Source of the DNA: an uncultured Cytophagales bacterium | GTDB lineage: Bacteria > Bacteroidota > Bacteroidia > Cytophagales > UBA9547 | DNA length: 64,000 nt | Reading direction: 5' to 3' | Assembly (NCBI GenBank): GCA_945957555.1 | Contig: CAMFLX010000012.1 | Location: 1 to 64,000, forward strand | Shown here: positions 29,191 to 38,538 of the stretch, piece after piece | Layout: each line of letters opens with the position of its first letter | Numbering within the stretch: position 1 is the stretch's first letter | The notes under the pieces: model-generated | Database searches by the model: none | The model's input: the letters and a program-made list of their open reading frames with translations, nothing else | Told to the model about the DNA's origin: nothing | Position numbers and translations under genes: made by a program

Positions 29191-30336
29191 TCATAGTGAA
29201 TTCCTTAGTGAAACTGTGACTATAGTGCCCTTATTCGGTTCTGAAACTACATTGACATCCCCAGTTAGCTTTTCCAATGTTTCTTTTACGATATAAAGCC
29301 CTAGGCCAGACCCTTGACTCAATGAAGAGACCCTATAAAACATATCAAATATTTTATCAATATATTTTTCTTCGATTCCTATCCCATTATCTTCAATTTT
29401 GATGGTGATAGCATCTGGCATCACCTTTACATAGATATTTACAAAAGGATTGCTAATGTCTCTATTGTAATACTGGATTGAATTGGAGATAAGATTGTCT
29501 AAAATGGTCATAAGACGGCCTTTATCCCCATACCAAGGGCAGGCTTGTTCAATATTTATGTTTCTTTCTATTTGATTGATATTGGGCAAATATGAAAGCT
29601 TGTCTAAGACTTTGGTGATCACTTCATCGAAGTTGATCAACTCTCTTCTGATTTGGGTTCGATTGTTAATTGAATAATTCACTATTTCTTCCACAATCAT
29701 GTTGAGTTTGCCAATACTCACTCCCATCATTTGAAGATATTTTTCGAAATAATCGAACTTGCGCTCATTAAATTCAGTGGTGGTGAGTTCTATCAGGCCC
29801 AAAACAGAAGTAATGGGTCCCCTAAGTTCATGGGAAGCGCTGTAGACGAACCGATCCAATTCCTTGTTGGCCTTTGCCAATTCTTCATTTTGTTGTCTAA
29901 GCTTTTCAGTAATCGCCAATTGCTTTGCTTCTAGTTCCCTTTTTTTTGCCTCTAATTCTTTCTTCGTAAAAGCGTTTTTAATGGCAGTAGACAGTCTAGT
30001 GAGATTGTCCTTTAAGATGTAGTCATCTATTCCTTCATGTAAGCAGGTTACCGCAAACTCCTCTGAAACACTGCCAGTGATCAGAATAAAGGGTATTTTG
30101 AGGTTTTTTTGCTTAAATATTGAATAGGCTTCCAAAGAGTTAAACTGAGGCAGGGAATGATCCGACAATATCATGTCTGGCTCAAAGGTGTTTAACGCCT
30201 CAATAAAATCTTCTTTGCAGTCTACCCGAAGATCTTCAAAAATAAGGTTTGCTTTTTTTAAGGCAATTGTAATTAGCCCCGCATCCGATTCACTGTCTTC
30301 TATCATTAATATTTTCAAACGATTGTCCATGAGCAA
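29191..30336 (-). CDS. Receiver-histidine kinase (REC-HisKA-HATPase)
   Basis: A soluble 381-residue signalling kinase with no membrane segment. Residues 5-125 form a receiver domain with acidic pair E13/D14, phosphoacceptor D59 (ILSDHSLP) and K109. A coiled coil follows (about 125-160, ELEAKKRELEAKQL). HisKA has H169 in SASHELRGP, then the ATPase domain with NLISNSIQYY, DNGIGIEEK and GSGLGLYIVKETL. Such REC-HK proteins read the phosphorylation state of another kinase and re-signal. It is the last gene of a five-gene operon running from cheR. ATG at 30330 (two codons in) is an equally plausible start. Confidence 0.9.
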   Translation of the reverse strand: MLMDNRLKILMIEDSESDAGLITIALKKANLIFEDLRVDCKEDFIEALNTFEPDMILSDHSLPQFNSLEAYSIFKQKNLKIPFILITGSVSEEFAVTCLHEGIDDYILKDNLTRLSTAIKNAFTKKELEAKKRELEAKQLAITEKLRQQNEELAKANKELDRFVYSASHELRGPITSVLGLIELTTTEFNERKFDYFEKYLQMMGVSIGKLNMIVEEIVNYSINNRTQIRRELINFDEVITKVLDKLSYLPNINQIERNINIEQACPWYGDKGRLMTILDNLISNSIQYYNRDISNPFVNIYVKVMPDAITIKIEDNGIGIEEKYIDKIFDMFYRVSSLSQGSGLGLYIVKETLEKLTGDVNVVSEPNKGTIVTVSLRNSL

Positions 30337-30365
30337 TATCTTTTACATTTCAGCCATTTCATATT

Positions 30366-30791
30366 TTATTTCGAATGTTGATTGTATAAAATCCAATATA
30401 CACCAAGTTCAGCTACCGATTTTGTAAAGGCTTCTATAGCAACAGGTTTAACAATATAACTATTCACTCCTAGTTTGTAACATTCTTTAATATCAGGCTC
30501 TTCTTTGGAAGAGGTAAGCATGACTACAGGTATGCTTTGCGTACGTTCATCAGACTTCAATACCCTTAAGACCTCTATGCCACTCATCCTTGGCATTTTT
30601 ACATCCAAGAGAATAAGTTTGGGCAGGTTTAAACCGTCTGGAGAAAAGACAAAATCAAGAGCTTCCACACCATCTTCGAGGTGAAGCAAGCTGCTGGTCA
30701 GATTATTTTTTTTCAATGCCCGAATAGTCAAATCGGCATCATCAATATTGTCTTCTACAAGTAGAATGTCAACGATTTTTTTGGGATTCAT
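30366..30791 (-). CDS. Single-domain response regulator (Rcp1/CheY-like)
   Basis: A 141-residue lone receiver domain with no output domain. Phosphoacceptor D63 lies in [13 protein letters not shown]; the acidic cluster is VEDNIDDAD and the conserved lysine is in SYIVKPV. The long beta3-alpha3 region and the insert [11 protein letters not shown] are typical of Rcp1-type regulators paired with phytochrome-like kinases. Its ATG overlaps the stop of the upstream kinase by 4 nt (ATGA), so the two are translationally coupled and likely partners. Confidence 0.92.
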   Translation of the reverse strand: MNPKKIVDILLVEDNIDDADLTIRALKKNNLTSSLLHLEDGVEALDFVFSPDGLNLPKLILLDVKMPRMSGIEVLRVLKSDERTQSIPVVMLTSSKEEPDIKECYKLGVNSYIVKPVAIEAFTKSVAELGVYWILYNQHSK

Positions 30792-31918
30792 GAAGTTGTA
30801 TGTTTATGTTTTGACAATGAGAAGTAAAAAGTGGCTCCTTGGTTTACTTCGGCTTCAGCCCAGATAGTGCCTCCATGTTTAGAAATAATCCTTTGTACGA
30901 TGGCTAATCCAACACCAGTACCCTCAAAGTCTTTTTCTTTATGTAGTCGCTGGAAAACTCCAAAAAGCTTATTCACATATAACATATCAAAGCCTGCACC
31001 ATTGTCTTTGATATGATATATAGGCTGTAGACCATTAGATGAGCCGATCTCAATAATAGCCTTTTCGCGCTTCCGGGTATATTTTATTGCATTGGAAATG
31101 AGGTTAATCCATACCTGCTTCAGTAGGTTGATGTCTGCCATTTGGGTATGAAGATCCGAAATTTTAAATTCTATGTCCCTATTTTTCATCTGTTCTTGTA
31201 GCTCACCTATTACCGTATTCACAATGTCATTCATATTTACAAGGTCTTTGTTTAGCTCCTTACGCCCCACCTTTGAAAAGTCTAGTAGATCGTCTATTAG
31301 TCGCCCCATCATTTGTGCGTTGTTTTTGATCCGCTCCAAGCTTTTTTTACCATCCTCGTCTATCTTTTCATAGTAGTCCTCATACAACACTCTGGCATAG
31401 CCATCAATAGATCGAAGAGGCGCACGCAAATCGTGTGATACAGAATATGTAAATGACTCAAGTTCCTTGTTTACCAAGCCTAGTTCAAGATTCTTTTCTT
31501 GCAAGCTTTCATTAAGACTCTTAAGCATATATTCATTTCTATAATGGTCAACAAAGAGTTTGACTTTGTTGATTAAAATCTCTGGCTGAAAAGGCTTGGT
31601 GATAAAACTGAAAGCCCCTTTTTCGTATCCTTTAAAGACATTCAAGTTGTCTGTATATACACCAGAAATAAATATAAAAGGCAGGTTTGTCGTTTTTTCC
31701 TCTTCTCTTAATATACTAGCCAGTTCATAGCCATCCATTTCGGGCATTTGAATATCTATAAGGGCCAAAGCAAAGTCATGATGGAGTGTATGTTTAAGTG
31801 CTTCATTACCGCTCGTAGCTTTTACGAGTTCCACATCCATGTCTGCTAGAACAGTTTCAAGCGCGATCAGATTTTCTATGCGATCGTCAACTAGTAGTAT
31901 TTTGGGTTTATTTTCCAT
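30788..31918 (-). CDS. Receiver-histidine kinase (REC-HisKA-HATPase)
   Basis: A 376-residue soluble kinase. The receiver has D55 ([12 protein letters not shown]) and the lysine in [11 protein letters not shown] coiled coil is followed by HisKA with H162 ([16 protein letters not shown], the phytochrome-kinase style H-box). The ATPase domain has [18 protein letters not shown] and [18 protein letters not shown]. It begins 12 nt after the end of the hybrid kinase and overlaps the response regulator that follows, which places it in the middle of the phosphorelay operon. It is probably activated by the hybrid kinase upstream and passes phosphate to the lone receiver. Confidence 0.92.
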   Translation of the reverse strand: MENKPKILLVDDRIENLIALETVLADMDVELVKATSGNEALKHTLHHDFALALIDIQMPEMDGYELASILREEEKTTNLPFIFISGVYTDNLNVFKGYEKGAFSFITKPFQPEILINKVKLFVDHYRNEYMLKSLNESLQEKNLELGLVNKELESFTYSVSHDLRAPLRSIDGYARVLYEDYYEKIDEDGKKSLERIKNNAQMMGRLIDDLLDFSKVGRKELNKDLVNMNDIVNTVIGELQEQMKNRDIEFKISDLHTQMADINLLKQVWINLISNAIKYTRKREKAIIEIGSSNGLQPIYHIKDNGAGFDMLYVNKLFGVFQRLHKEKDFEGTGVGLAIVQRIISKHGGTIWAEAEVNQGATFYFSLSKHKHTTS

Positions 31919-31930
31919 TTTATTAGGGTT

Positions 31931-34900
31931 TTATCTCTTGATCCATATTCTCATAAGGGAGAGTAACCTATCAATGTCTATGGGTTTGCTGAAATAATCG
32001 CTAGCCCCTGCTTCAATACATTTATTTTTATCTTCCTTCATGGCTTTAGCTGTAAGTGCGATAACAGGTAAGTCTATGAACTTAGACTGCTTCCTGATCC
32101 TGCGCATAGCTTCGTAGCCATCCATTTCGGGCATCATAATATCCATAAGCACTAAGTCAACTTCAGGATGTTTGTCTAAAGCTTCTAAGGCTTTAATGCC
32201 ATTCTCAGCTTTTATGATTTCCATTCCTGCTTCTTTTAAGACCTTTGAGAGGGCGAAAATGTTTCTCATGTCATCGTCCACCAACAAGATTTTCTTGTGA
32301 AGGAAAATCGCATCTTTATCATAGAGCTCTGTGATGATATGTTGTTGGTTCTCTGGTAATTTCTCGATGGTCCTGTGTAGGAATATTGCTGTTTCGTCTA
32401 AGAGTCTCTCTTCTGATTTTACACCTTTAATGATGATGGTTTCTGCATGGTTTTGAAGTATTTCGTTTTCTGCTTTAGTAAGTTCCCTACCTGTGTATAC
32501 TATTATGGGAGGGATGGTCTCTTTGTCTTCGCGTTCGAGTAATTCTATGAGTTGGAAGCCTGTCATGTCTGGAAGCCCGAGGTCCAACACTACACAGTCG
32601 ATATGATTGTTTTTAATAACATCTAATGCTTCTGTTCCCGAACCAGCTTCAAAACATTTTACATCAGTTTCTCCTATGAGGAGCTTAATTGATCGTCTTG
32701 AATTTTCATCGTCTTCCACAATGAGGAGATTTTTCAGTTTCCTGTTGATAAAGTTTTCAATTCTTAAAAATGCATTTTCAAGATCTATTCGATTTACAGG
32801 TTTACTAAGATATTCGACTGCACCTCTTTTTATGGTATCCAAAGTCCTGTCGGAAGCAGAGATTATGTGTACAGGAATATGTCTAAGAAAGGGATTGCCT
32901 TTAAGCGAAGCAAGAACTGCTTTGCCATCCATCAATGGTAATGTCAAATCTAGAATAATGGCTTTTGGGGCGTATTTTTCAGCAAGTAATAAACCTTCTT
33001 CACCTGTTGCTGTGACCAACACTTTAAATTTCCTTTCACGGGCTTGTTCCATAAGTATGTTTGCAAATACTTCATCATCCTCTATGATAAGAATACTTTT
33101 GTCACCTTTAGTAGTTTCAGCCCTATCGTCATCAAGTTTATAGATTGAGCGTTCTTCATTTTTAAGATTAGACTTATTTGAATATACGTTTACAGTATTT
33201 TCTTTAAATGTACTTTCTGTAATGGATATGGAAGCGTTTAGATTATTAGGGATGACAAGAGTGAAGGTAGAGCCAACGTCTGGCGTACTACTTAGAGATA
33301 TAGATCCATGTATGAGTTTCGCAAGCTCTTTGGATATGGATAGGCCGAGCCCTGTACCTCCATATTTGCGAGATGTACCACCTTCGGCTTGCTGGAAAGC
33401 TTCAAAGATAAGCGCGTGCTTTTCTGGAGATATTCCTATGCCGGTGTCTTTAACGCTGAACGCAATGGTATTTTCTGAATTTTTTTGTACAATAAGAGAT
33501 ATGCTGCCGTTTTGTGTAAATTTAATGGCATTGGAAATGAGATTTCTAATGATCTGTTCGAGCCTTTGCCTGTCAGTGAAAATGTGGTCAGGTAAATCAT
33601 TTTCGATTTTTGTAATGAATTTAAGCCCTTTCTTCTCCGCAATATGCCTGAAATTGCGTGAGATACTATTTGCGAAATCTTCAGTAGTTACTTTTTCTAC
33701 ATTCAACTCCATTTTTCCAGCTTCTATTTTAGAAAGATCTAGGACCTCATTGATCAATTGAAGCAAGTCTTGGCCACTATTGTAGATGATCTGGGCACTT
33801 TCTACTTGAAACTGTTCCAGGTTTTTCTTTTTGTTTTCTGCCAAATCTTTGGAAAGGATAAGTAGGCTGTTTAGTGGCGTCCTCAGCTCGTGAGACATAT
33901 TAGCTAAAAATTCTGACTTATATTTGCTACTGAGTTCAAGATCCAAGGTTTTTTTGTCAACCTCAGCTTTTGCCTTTTCCAGCTCTTTATTCTTGATCTC
34001 CACACTTAACGTTTGATGTTCCAATTCCTCATTGGCAGTTTGTAGTTCTTCTTGCTGCCTTTTCAGGTACCTTGCTTGTTCTTCAAGCTCCTCATTGCTT
34101 TGGCGTAATTCCTCTTGTTGTACTTCAAGTATCTCCGCCTGACGCTGTGTTTCCTCTAATAGTTCAGCAGTCTTTTGTTCTGCTCTCAGACCTTTTATAA
34201 ATGTGGCAATACCATTACCTATACTTTCTATAAATTCAAGGTTTAATGGCTCAAATTTATCCTTATTTAATAGTTCTACTAGAGCAATGGTTTGATTGTT
34301 GTGTACAAATGGAACTAGTAATATATGCTGAGGGGCTATAGAGCTCAGACCCGATTTGATTTTAATACTGCTATTTGGGAGGTCTTCTAGGAGTTGCTTC
34401 TCTTTTTGTTGTGCACATTGTCCCAGCAGTCCATCTCCCAAATAAAATGTTGAAGGGATAGTTTCGTCAACTTCAATTGCATAGCGACTTATCAATCTAT
34501 AGTTTAGGTCTTCCTTGGTTGTATACATGAGACCAGTCTGGGCTTTCATTACATGACATAGGTATTCTAAGATTTTACCACAAGCGGTAGTAAGGTCTTT
34601 TTCTCCTCTGATGATATTATTGAGTTCAGTATTGGCACTTAGGATGTAGTTTTGTTTGAAGAGCTCATTTCTACTTTTATTTGCTTCCAAGTTATACGCT
34701 TCTAAATCTGCATTAAGTTTGGTAAGTTCTTGCTGAATGGCAGTTTTAGTTTTAATATCTCTGGTGATGAAATAAAATGAAAGGAGAGAAACGAAAATTG
34801 CTATAAGTGAAGATGCAACAATAATTATTGGAGAATAATACGCATATTTGCTGACCTCGGTAGTCCTTATTTCTAAGAGCCTAAGTTCCTCTCCCATCAT

Positions 34901-35386
34901 TTTATTTATGATGTTTCGACATTGGATCATGATATCGCGCCCTTCTTTTAACATTTCCTCTGATGATTTCTGATATTTGTCGTAGTAGTCTAGAGTAGTG
35001 GCCATTTTGCGATACCTTGTCGCAACATTTGAAAGCAATAACTCTGCATCTTGTTGCTGAATTGGGTTGTCAGCAGTGAGGTGTTTGATTTTTTTACATA
35101 GTCCCAAGGTTTGTGATTCTCCATTCATATAGTTCTCCAAAAAAATCTTGTTACCAGTAATCATGTAACCTCTCTGTCCTGATTCTGCCGCTCTCATACA
35201 TGATAAGGTGTTTTCAAGAGTCATGAGTACTTCATTAGTATGGTCAACCAACCTCGACTGATCAATGAATTTTTGTAGACTGTAATAAGACACAATAGAA
35301 GATATAGTGAGGATGAACAGAGAAAAGCCCAGTCCTATTCGTATCTTTCTGTTAAGGTCAATTTTATTAAAATCTAATAATGCCAT
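31931..35386 (-). CDS. Membrane hybrid histidine kinase, CHASE3-GAF-HK-REC-REC-REC
   Basis: A 1,151-residue sensor kinase. TM1 covers about 15-37, a periplasmic CHASE3 domain about 40-180 (AAESGQRGYMITG signature), and TM2 about 184-208. A GAF domain follows (about 255-400), then a long coiled coil (about 403-490, repeated QQEELRQSNEELEEQ-type heptads). HisKA has H499 (FLANMSHELRTPLN); the ATPase has N619, the DTGIGI box at 647-652 and GTGLGL at 677-682. Three C-terminal receivers have phosphoacceptors D813, D935 and D1082, all intact. It is the central sensor of the operon, with cheR 53 nt upstream. Its architecture matches the large tandem-receiver kinases common in Bacteroidota; the signal sensed is unknown. 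Confidence 0.93.
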   Translation of the reverse strand: MALLDFNKIDLNRKIRIGLGFSLFILTISSIVSYYSLQKFIDQSRLVDHTNEVLMTLENTLSCMRAAESGQRGYMITGNKIFLENYMNGESQTLGLCKKIKHLTADNPIQQQDAELLLSNVATRYRKMATTLDYYDKYQKSSEEMLKEGRDIMIQCRNIINKMMGEELRLLEIRTTEVSKYAYYSPIIIVASSLIAIFVSLLSFYFITRDIKTKTAIQQELTKLNADLEAYNLEANKSRNELFKQNYILSANTELNNIIRGEKDLTTACGKILEYLCHVMKAQTGLMYTTKEDLNYRLISRYAIEVDETIPSTFYLGDGLLGQCAQQKEKQLLEDLPNSSIKIKSGLSSIAPQHILLVPFVHNNQTIALVELLNKDKFEPLNLEFIESIGNGIATFIKGLRAEQKTAELLEETQRQAEILEVQQEELRQSNEELEEQARYLKRQQEELQTANEELEHQTLSVEIKNKELEKAKAEVDKKTLDLELSSKYKSEFLANMSHELRTPLNSLLILSKDLAENKKKNLEQFQVESAQIIYNSGQDLLQLINEVLDLSKIEAGKMELNVEKVTTEDFANSISRNFRHIAEKKGLKFITKIENDLPDHIFTDRQRLEQIIRNLISNAIKFTQNGSISLIVQKNSENTIAFSVKDTGIGISPEKHALIFEAFQQAEGGTSRKYGGTGLGLSISKELAKLIHGSISLSSTPDVGSTFTLVIPNNLNASISITESTFKENTVNVYSNKSNLKNEERSIYKLDDDRAETTKGDKSILIIEDDEVFANILMEQARERKFKVLVTATGEEGLLLAEKYAPKAIILDLTLPLMDGKAVLASLKGNPFLRHIPVHIISASDRTLDTIKRGAVEYLSKPVNRIDLENAFLRIENFINRKLKNLLIVEDDENSRRSIKLLIGETDVKCFEAGSGTEALDVIKNNHIDCVVLDLGLPDMTGFQLIELLEREDKETIPPIIVYTGRELTKAENEILQNHAETIIIKGVKSEERLLDETAIFLHRTIEKLPENQQHIITELYDKDAIFLHKKILLVDDDMRNIFALSKVLKEAGMEIIKAENGIKALEALDKHPEVDLVLMDIMMPEMDGYEAMRRIRKQSKFIDLPVIALTAKAMKEDKNKCIEAGASDYFSKPIDIDRLLSLMRIWIKR

Positions 35387-35439
35387 AATAGTGTTTTATT
35401 CGGGTTTTTTCTCAATAGTTTCCGCTCTCGCAGAAGCAG

Positions 35440-36279
35440 TTAATATTTCTTAATGTATATTTTGTTTTTTGAGTCAACTACTTGATACCTGTCTGCCACA
35501 CTGCTGAATCTCAATGATTCGCGTGCCCCCAGACACAAATACCCTCCTTTTGCCAAGCTTTCATAAAAAAGTTCGTGCACCTTATTTTGTAAGTTCTGAT
35601 TGAAATAGATAAGCACGTTTCTGCATAAAATCAACTGCACTTCTGCAAAAACACCATCTGTGACCAAATTGTGATGCGCCCAGACAATATTTTTTTTTAG
35701 GGATTTGTCCATGATTATTTTGTCATATTTTGCAATATAATAATCGCTTAGTGATGTGTTGCCACCGGAAAGTTGGTGATTTCGTGTATATTGCTTAGTT
35801 TTTTGTTCTGGGTAAATACCTGCTTTGGCAGTATCTAGAACCTGCTGATTAAAATCCGTTGCATAGATTAAAGATCTATCATAAAGATTTTCTTCTGTAA
35901 GCAAAATGGCCATGGAGTAAACTTCCTGGCCTGTAGCGCAGCCTGCATGCCAAGTTTTGAGAAAGGAGTAGGTTTTGAGTCTTGGAATTACTTTTTCTCT
36001 GATGGCAGCATAGAAGTTGGGATCGCGGTACATTTCTGTAACGTTGATAGACAGGTCTTTTATAAATAAGGACGCAAACGATGTTGATGCCAGTATTTTT
36101 GATTGTAACGCTTCAAGCGAATCCAAATGTGACATTGAAATTCTATTCGTAATTCTACGTTTGATATGTGCTTGACTGTACGAGCGGAAATCGTAGCCAT
36201 ATTTATCAAATACGCTTTGTAGGAAATATTCAAGCTCTTCGTTGCCTATTTCTATTTTATATTGATTTTCATCAATCAT
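35440..36279 (-). CDS. cheR: CheR-type protein-glutamate O-methyltransferase
   Basis: SAM-dependent methyltransferase of the chemotaxis CheR family, 279 residues. The N-terminal helical domain has KYGYDFRSYSQAHIKRRI; SINVTEMYRDPNFY precedes the SAM-binding motif HAGCATGQEVYS (about 111-122). LILCRNVLIYFNQ and GGYLCLGARESL close the fold. Free CheR normally methylates glutamates on chemoreceptors or, in hybrid-kinase clusters, on coiled coils of the sensor. There is no CheB methylesterase, receptor, CheA or CheW here. It is the first gene of the operon that includes the CHASE3 hybrid kinase, so the coiled coil of that kinase is the obvious candidate substrate (inference). Confidence 0.9.
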   Translation of the reverse strand: MIDENQYKIEIGNEELEYFLQSVFDKYGYDFRSYSQAHIKRRITNRISMSHLDSLEALQSKILASTSFASLFIKDLSINVTEMYRDPNFYAAIREKVIPRLKTYSFLKTWHAGCATGQEVYSMAILLTEENLYDRSLIYATDFNQQVLDTAKAGIYPEQKTKQYTRNHQLSGGNTSLSDYYIAKYDKIIMDKSLKKNIVWAHHNLVTDGVFAEVQLILCRNVLIYFNQNLQNKVHELFYESLAKGGYLCLGARESLRFSSVADRYQVVDSKNKIYIKKY

Positions 36280-36657
36280 ATCAGTTCGGGTCCCTAATCG
36301 TCAAATAGAGTGTCTAGAGTTTTGTATGGGTTTAGTAATCAATATAAATTCTCCGCTTCAGATAACAGCTCTGATTTGAATAGACAAGAATATTTTAATA
36401 TGTAGTTTTAGGGAATTCTTGAATATACCTTTACCTTGAATTTGTATTACGTTACCATTACTAAAGTATGTATTATTTGTCAATCTCGCAATTTATATCG
36501 GTAAAAATTATAAGAAGTGTTCTTTGAGATTTATTATATAAATCAATAATTTTTCCTTTATGAGCAGGGGTCGTATACTAATTTTTGTTTTTTTTAATCT
36601 TTAATATTTGTTTTTATTATTATTTAGACTAATTTTAAATAGATAAAATTTGAGTCA
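36280..36657. other. Divergent intergenic region, cheR operon / tonB-like gene
   Basis: About 380 AT-rich bases separating two divergent transcripts. TTTG (36607-36610), a 19-nt spacer and TAATTTTA (36630-36637) form a plausible promoter toward the tonB-like gene. A TTTGAGTCAA decamer, also seen twice upstream of the GH5 gene, lies at 36649-36658 directly before the start codon. No clear promoter for cheR was found. Confidence 0.45.
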
Positions 36658-37473
36658 ATGGAACCGATATTTAAAAATGAATGGACCGATATAGTATTTG
36701 AGTCCAGAAACAAAACTTATGGAGCATATCAACTTCGTAAGTCTTATAACAAGAACATGACACTAGCTTTTCTCATCTCTATGAGTCCACTAGCTTCTGC
36801 TTTAGTTATCAATGGAATTTGTAGCAAGCCAACCACGGCTATATCTCCCGATAAAGGGGCAAATAAAGGAACTTTGACTATTTCTGAAATTAAGCCATTC
36901 AAAGATCAAGTCTTAATGGGGAAAACTGTTCAACCTAAGACTTCGACTGTTCCAAAGGTTGTTAAAAACGATACACTTTTATTTCAAGAGAAAAAAAGGG
37001 AGACAAGTGAGCAAACGACAAATTTAACGGATTCGGAAGTATCAAGCGATACCTTGGGTAGTGCAGGTACAGCAGGTAGCGGTTTTTCAAATGGCACAGG
37101 GAATGATACCACGGGTAATGTAGTAACACCAACTGTGAAGCAAAATGAATTTGTTAAAAATGACATAGTTTTATTGCCTGATCAAAAACCAGAATTTGTA
37201 GGTGGTGTACATCAGTATTTTGCGAAAAATTTTATCTATCCTTACGATGCCAAGATGAATGGCATACAAGGACGCATGGTAGTTCGTTTTGTGATAGAAA
37301 AGGATGGGAGCGTATCAGCCATTAGGTTTGTCAGTAAAAAGCTGGGCTTTGGTCTAGAGGAAGAGGTTGAACGTATTTTAAATGAAATGCCTAAATGGAA
37401 GCCTGCATTAATGGCTGGACAACCCGTTAGGTTCCAATTTTCTATGCCATTTGAGGTGAAATTGTCTGAATGA
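36658..37473 (+). CDS. TonB-family energy-transducer protein
   Basis: A 271-residue inner-membrane-anchored protein. The cytoplasmic start WTDIVFESRNKTYGAYQLRKSYNKN is the typical N-terminus of Bacteroidota TonB homologues. A single membrane segment follows (about 34-53), then a flexible spacer rich in Ser, Thr and Gly (about 60-180). The C-terminal TonB fold has FAKNFIYPYDAKMNGIQGRMVVRFVIEKDGS and WKPALMAGQPVRFQFSMPFEVKL (about 185-271). The proline-rich spacer of E. coli TonB is absent; the spacer is instead SAGTAGSGF-like. It probably couples the proton-motive force to outer-membrane receptors, but ExbB/ExbD and SusC partners are not in the window. Confidence 0.88.
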   Translation: MEPIFKNEWTDIVFESRNKTYGAYQLRKSYNKNMTLAFLISMSPLASALVINGICSKPTTAISPDKGANKGTLTISEIKPFKDQVLMGKTVQPKTSTVPKVVKNDTLLFQEKKRETSEQTTNLTDSEVSSDTLGSAGTAGSGFSNGTGNDTTGNVVTPTVKQNEFVKNDIVLLPDQKPEFVGGVHQYFAKNFIYPYDAKMNGIQGRMVVRFVIEKDGSVSAIRFVSKKLGFGLEEEVERILNEMPKWKPALMAGQPVRFQFSMPFEVKLSE

Positions 37474-37500
37474 GCCATACTTCTTGAGGTTTGTAAGCAT

Positions 37501-37535
37501 TGCCCTGATTATTTGTCAAAAAATCGGGGCATTTT
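37501..37535 (+). terminator. Intrinsic terminator after the tonB-like gene
   Basis: TGCCCTGATT pairs with AATCGGGGCA (one G-T pair) across a loop of about 10 nt, followed by TTTT. Confidence 0.75.
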
Positions 37536-37632
37536 CATATATATTTAGATATTTACGATTAACTTTATCATCCGTAATTCTGAAGTATTTTAATTTGGAT
37601 TGCTATATTCAAAAGTTAGTGAAGGTATTGTT

Positions 37633-38391
37633 ATGTCTAATATATCCATTGTTATTATTACTTACAACGAAGAAGAGTCTTTGGAAAAGACAATAAAGAT
37701 GGCTCGTAAACTTAGTGATGACGTCATAGTTGTGGATTCGTTCAGTACTGATAAAACTATTGATATTGCAAAGTTTTATGGTGCTACTATTTTTCATAGA
37801 AAATGGGAAGGGTATTCCAAACAAAAAAACTTCGGAAACAAACAAGCTAAACATGATTATGTGCTTTCTCTAGACGCTGATGAGGTGCTTTCTGATAAAC
37901 TTGTAAAGAGCATTAGAAATATCAAAGATGCTCCTAAGTTTGATGCCTATAAGTTTCAAAGAACTAATATATTTTTTGGTAAAAAGATACGTTATGGTTC
38001 CAATAAAAACGAAAGTGTAGTAAGACTTTTTAACAAAAACAAGATTACTTGGAATGGTGATTTGGTGCATGAGGGTTTGGAGCTCAAAGGGGCTTCTATA
38101 GGTAAGCTCGATGGAGAATTACTTCATTATACAGCAAAGAATACCAATGACTACTTACTCAAATCTAACAAGTATTCTACTCTTTTTGCGGAACAGCAAT
38201 TCAAGAAAAACAAGAAACCCAATTTTATAAAAATATACATCAGCCCAGTTTTCACGTTTATCAACGAGTACATTTTTAAACTTGGCTTATTAGATGGATT
38301 TGAAGGTTATTTTTTAGCAAGACAAAGTGCCAATTATTCATTTTTGAAGTATGCTAAATTAAAGATGATGTATCGTAATTCTAAACGATAG
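37633..38391 (+). CDS. Family 2 glycosyltransferase (WaaE/KdtX-like)
   Basis: A cytoplasmic or membrane-associated inverting GT-A glycosyltransferase, 252 residues from the ATG at 37633; an in-frame start 11 codons earlier gives a non-family N-terminus. SIVIITYNEEESLEKTI opens the nucleotide-binding fold. VVDSFSTDKT contains the acidic residue of the first DxS motif, and LSLDADEVL is the DXD-type metal site. The middle KWEGYSKQKNFGNKQAKHDYVL and the later VHEGLELKG match LPS-core beta-glucosyltransferases of the WaaE group. The C-terminal FINEYIFKLGLLDGFEGYFLA is a membrane-binding amphipathic region. A lipopolysaccharide or surface-glycan role is likely. Confidence 0.88.
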   Translation: MSNISIVIITYNEEESLEKTIKMARKLSDDVIVVDSFSTDKTIDIAKFYGATIFHRKWEGYSKQKNFGNKQAKHDYVLSLDADEVLSDKLVKSIRNIKDAPKFDAYKFQRTNIFFGKKIRYGSNKNESVVRLFNKNKITWNGDLVHEGLELKGASIGKLDGELLHYTAKNTNDYLLKSNKYSTLFAEQQFKKNKKPNFIKIYISPVFTFINEYIFKLGLLDGFEGYFLARQSANYSFLKYAKLKMMYRNSKR

Positions 38392-38484
38392 TCGTTTGTC
38401 CAATTGCTTATTACACTTTCTTAAGGTATTGAAGAGTAATGTTTTAAGTTTAAGTCCCAGTGTTAGGGTCGGTTAAGTGAAAAT

Positions 38485-38515
38485 TTGTCTTAGAAATGAA
38501 TATTTAATAACTTCG
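38485..38515 (+). promoter_or_regulatory. Putative promoter of the ZU5-like lipoprotein gene
   Basis: TTG (38485-38487), 20-nt spacer, TAACTTCG (38508-38515, 7/8 match to TANNTTTG), about 24 nt before the start codon. Confidence 0.45.
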
Positions 38516-38538
38516 TGAAGTTTATTCAAATTAAAAAT

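Noticed and set aside
35461-35476. TTTTTTGAGTCAAC near the cheR stop as an operator
   Set aside because: It lies in coding sequence (Asp-Ser-Lys-Asn-Lys codons), so it is likely chance.
37484-37696. A 70-codon plus-strand frame before the GT2 gene
   Set aside because: It overlaps a terminator and the GT2 start and has no coding character.
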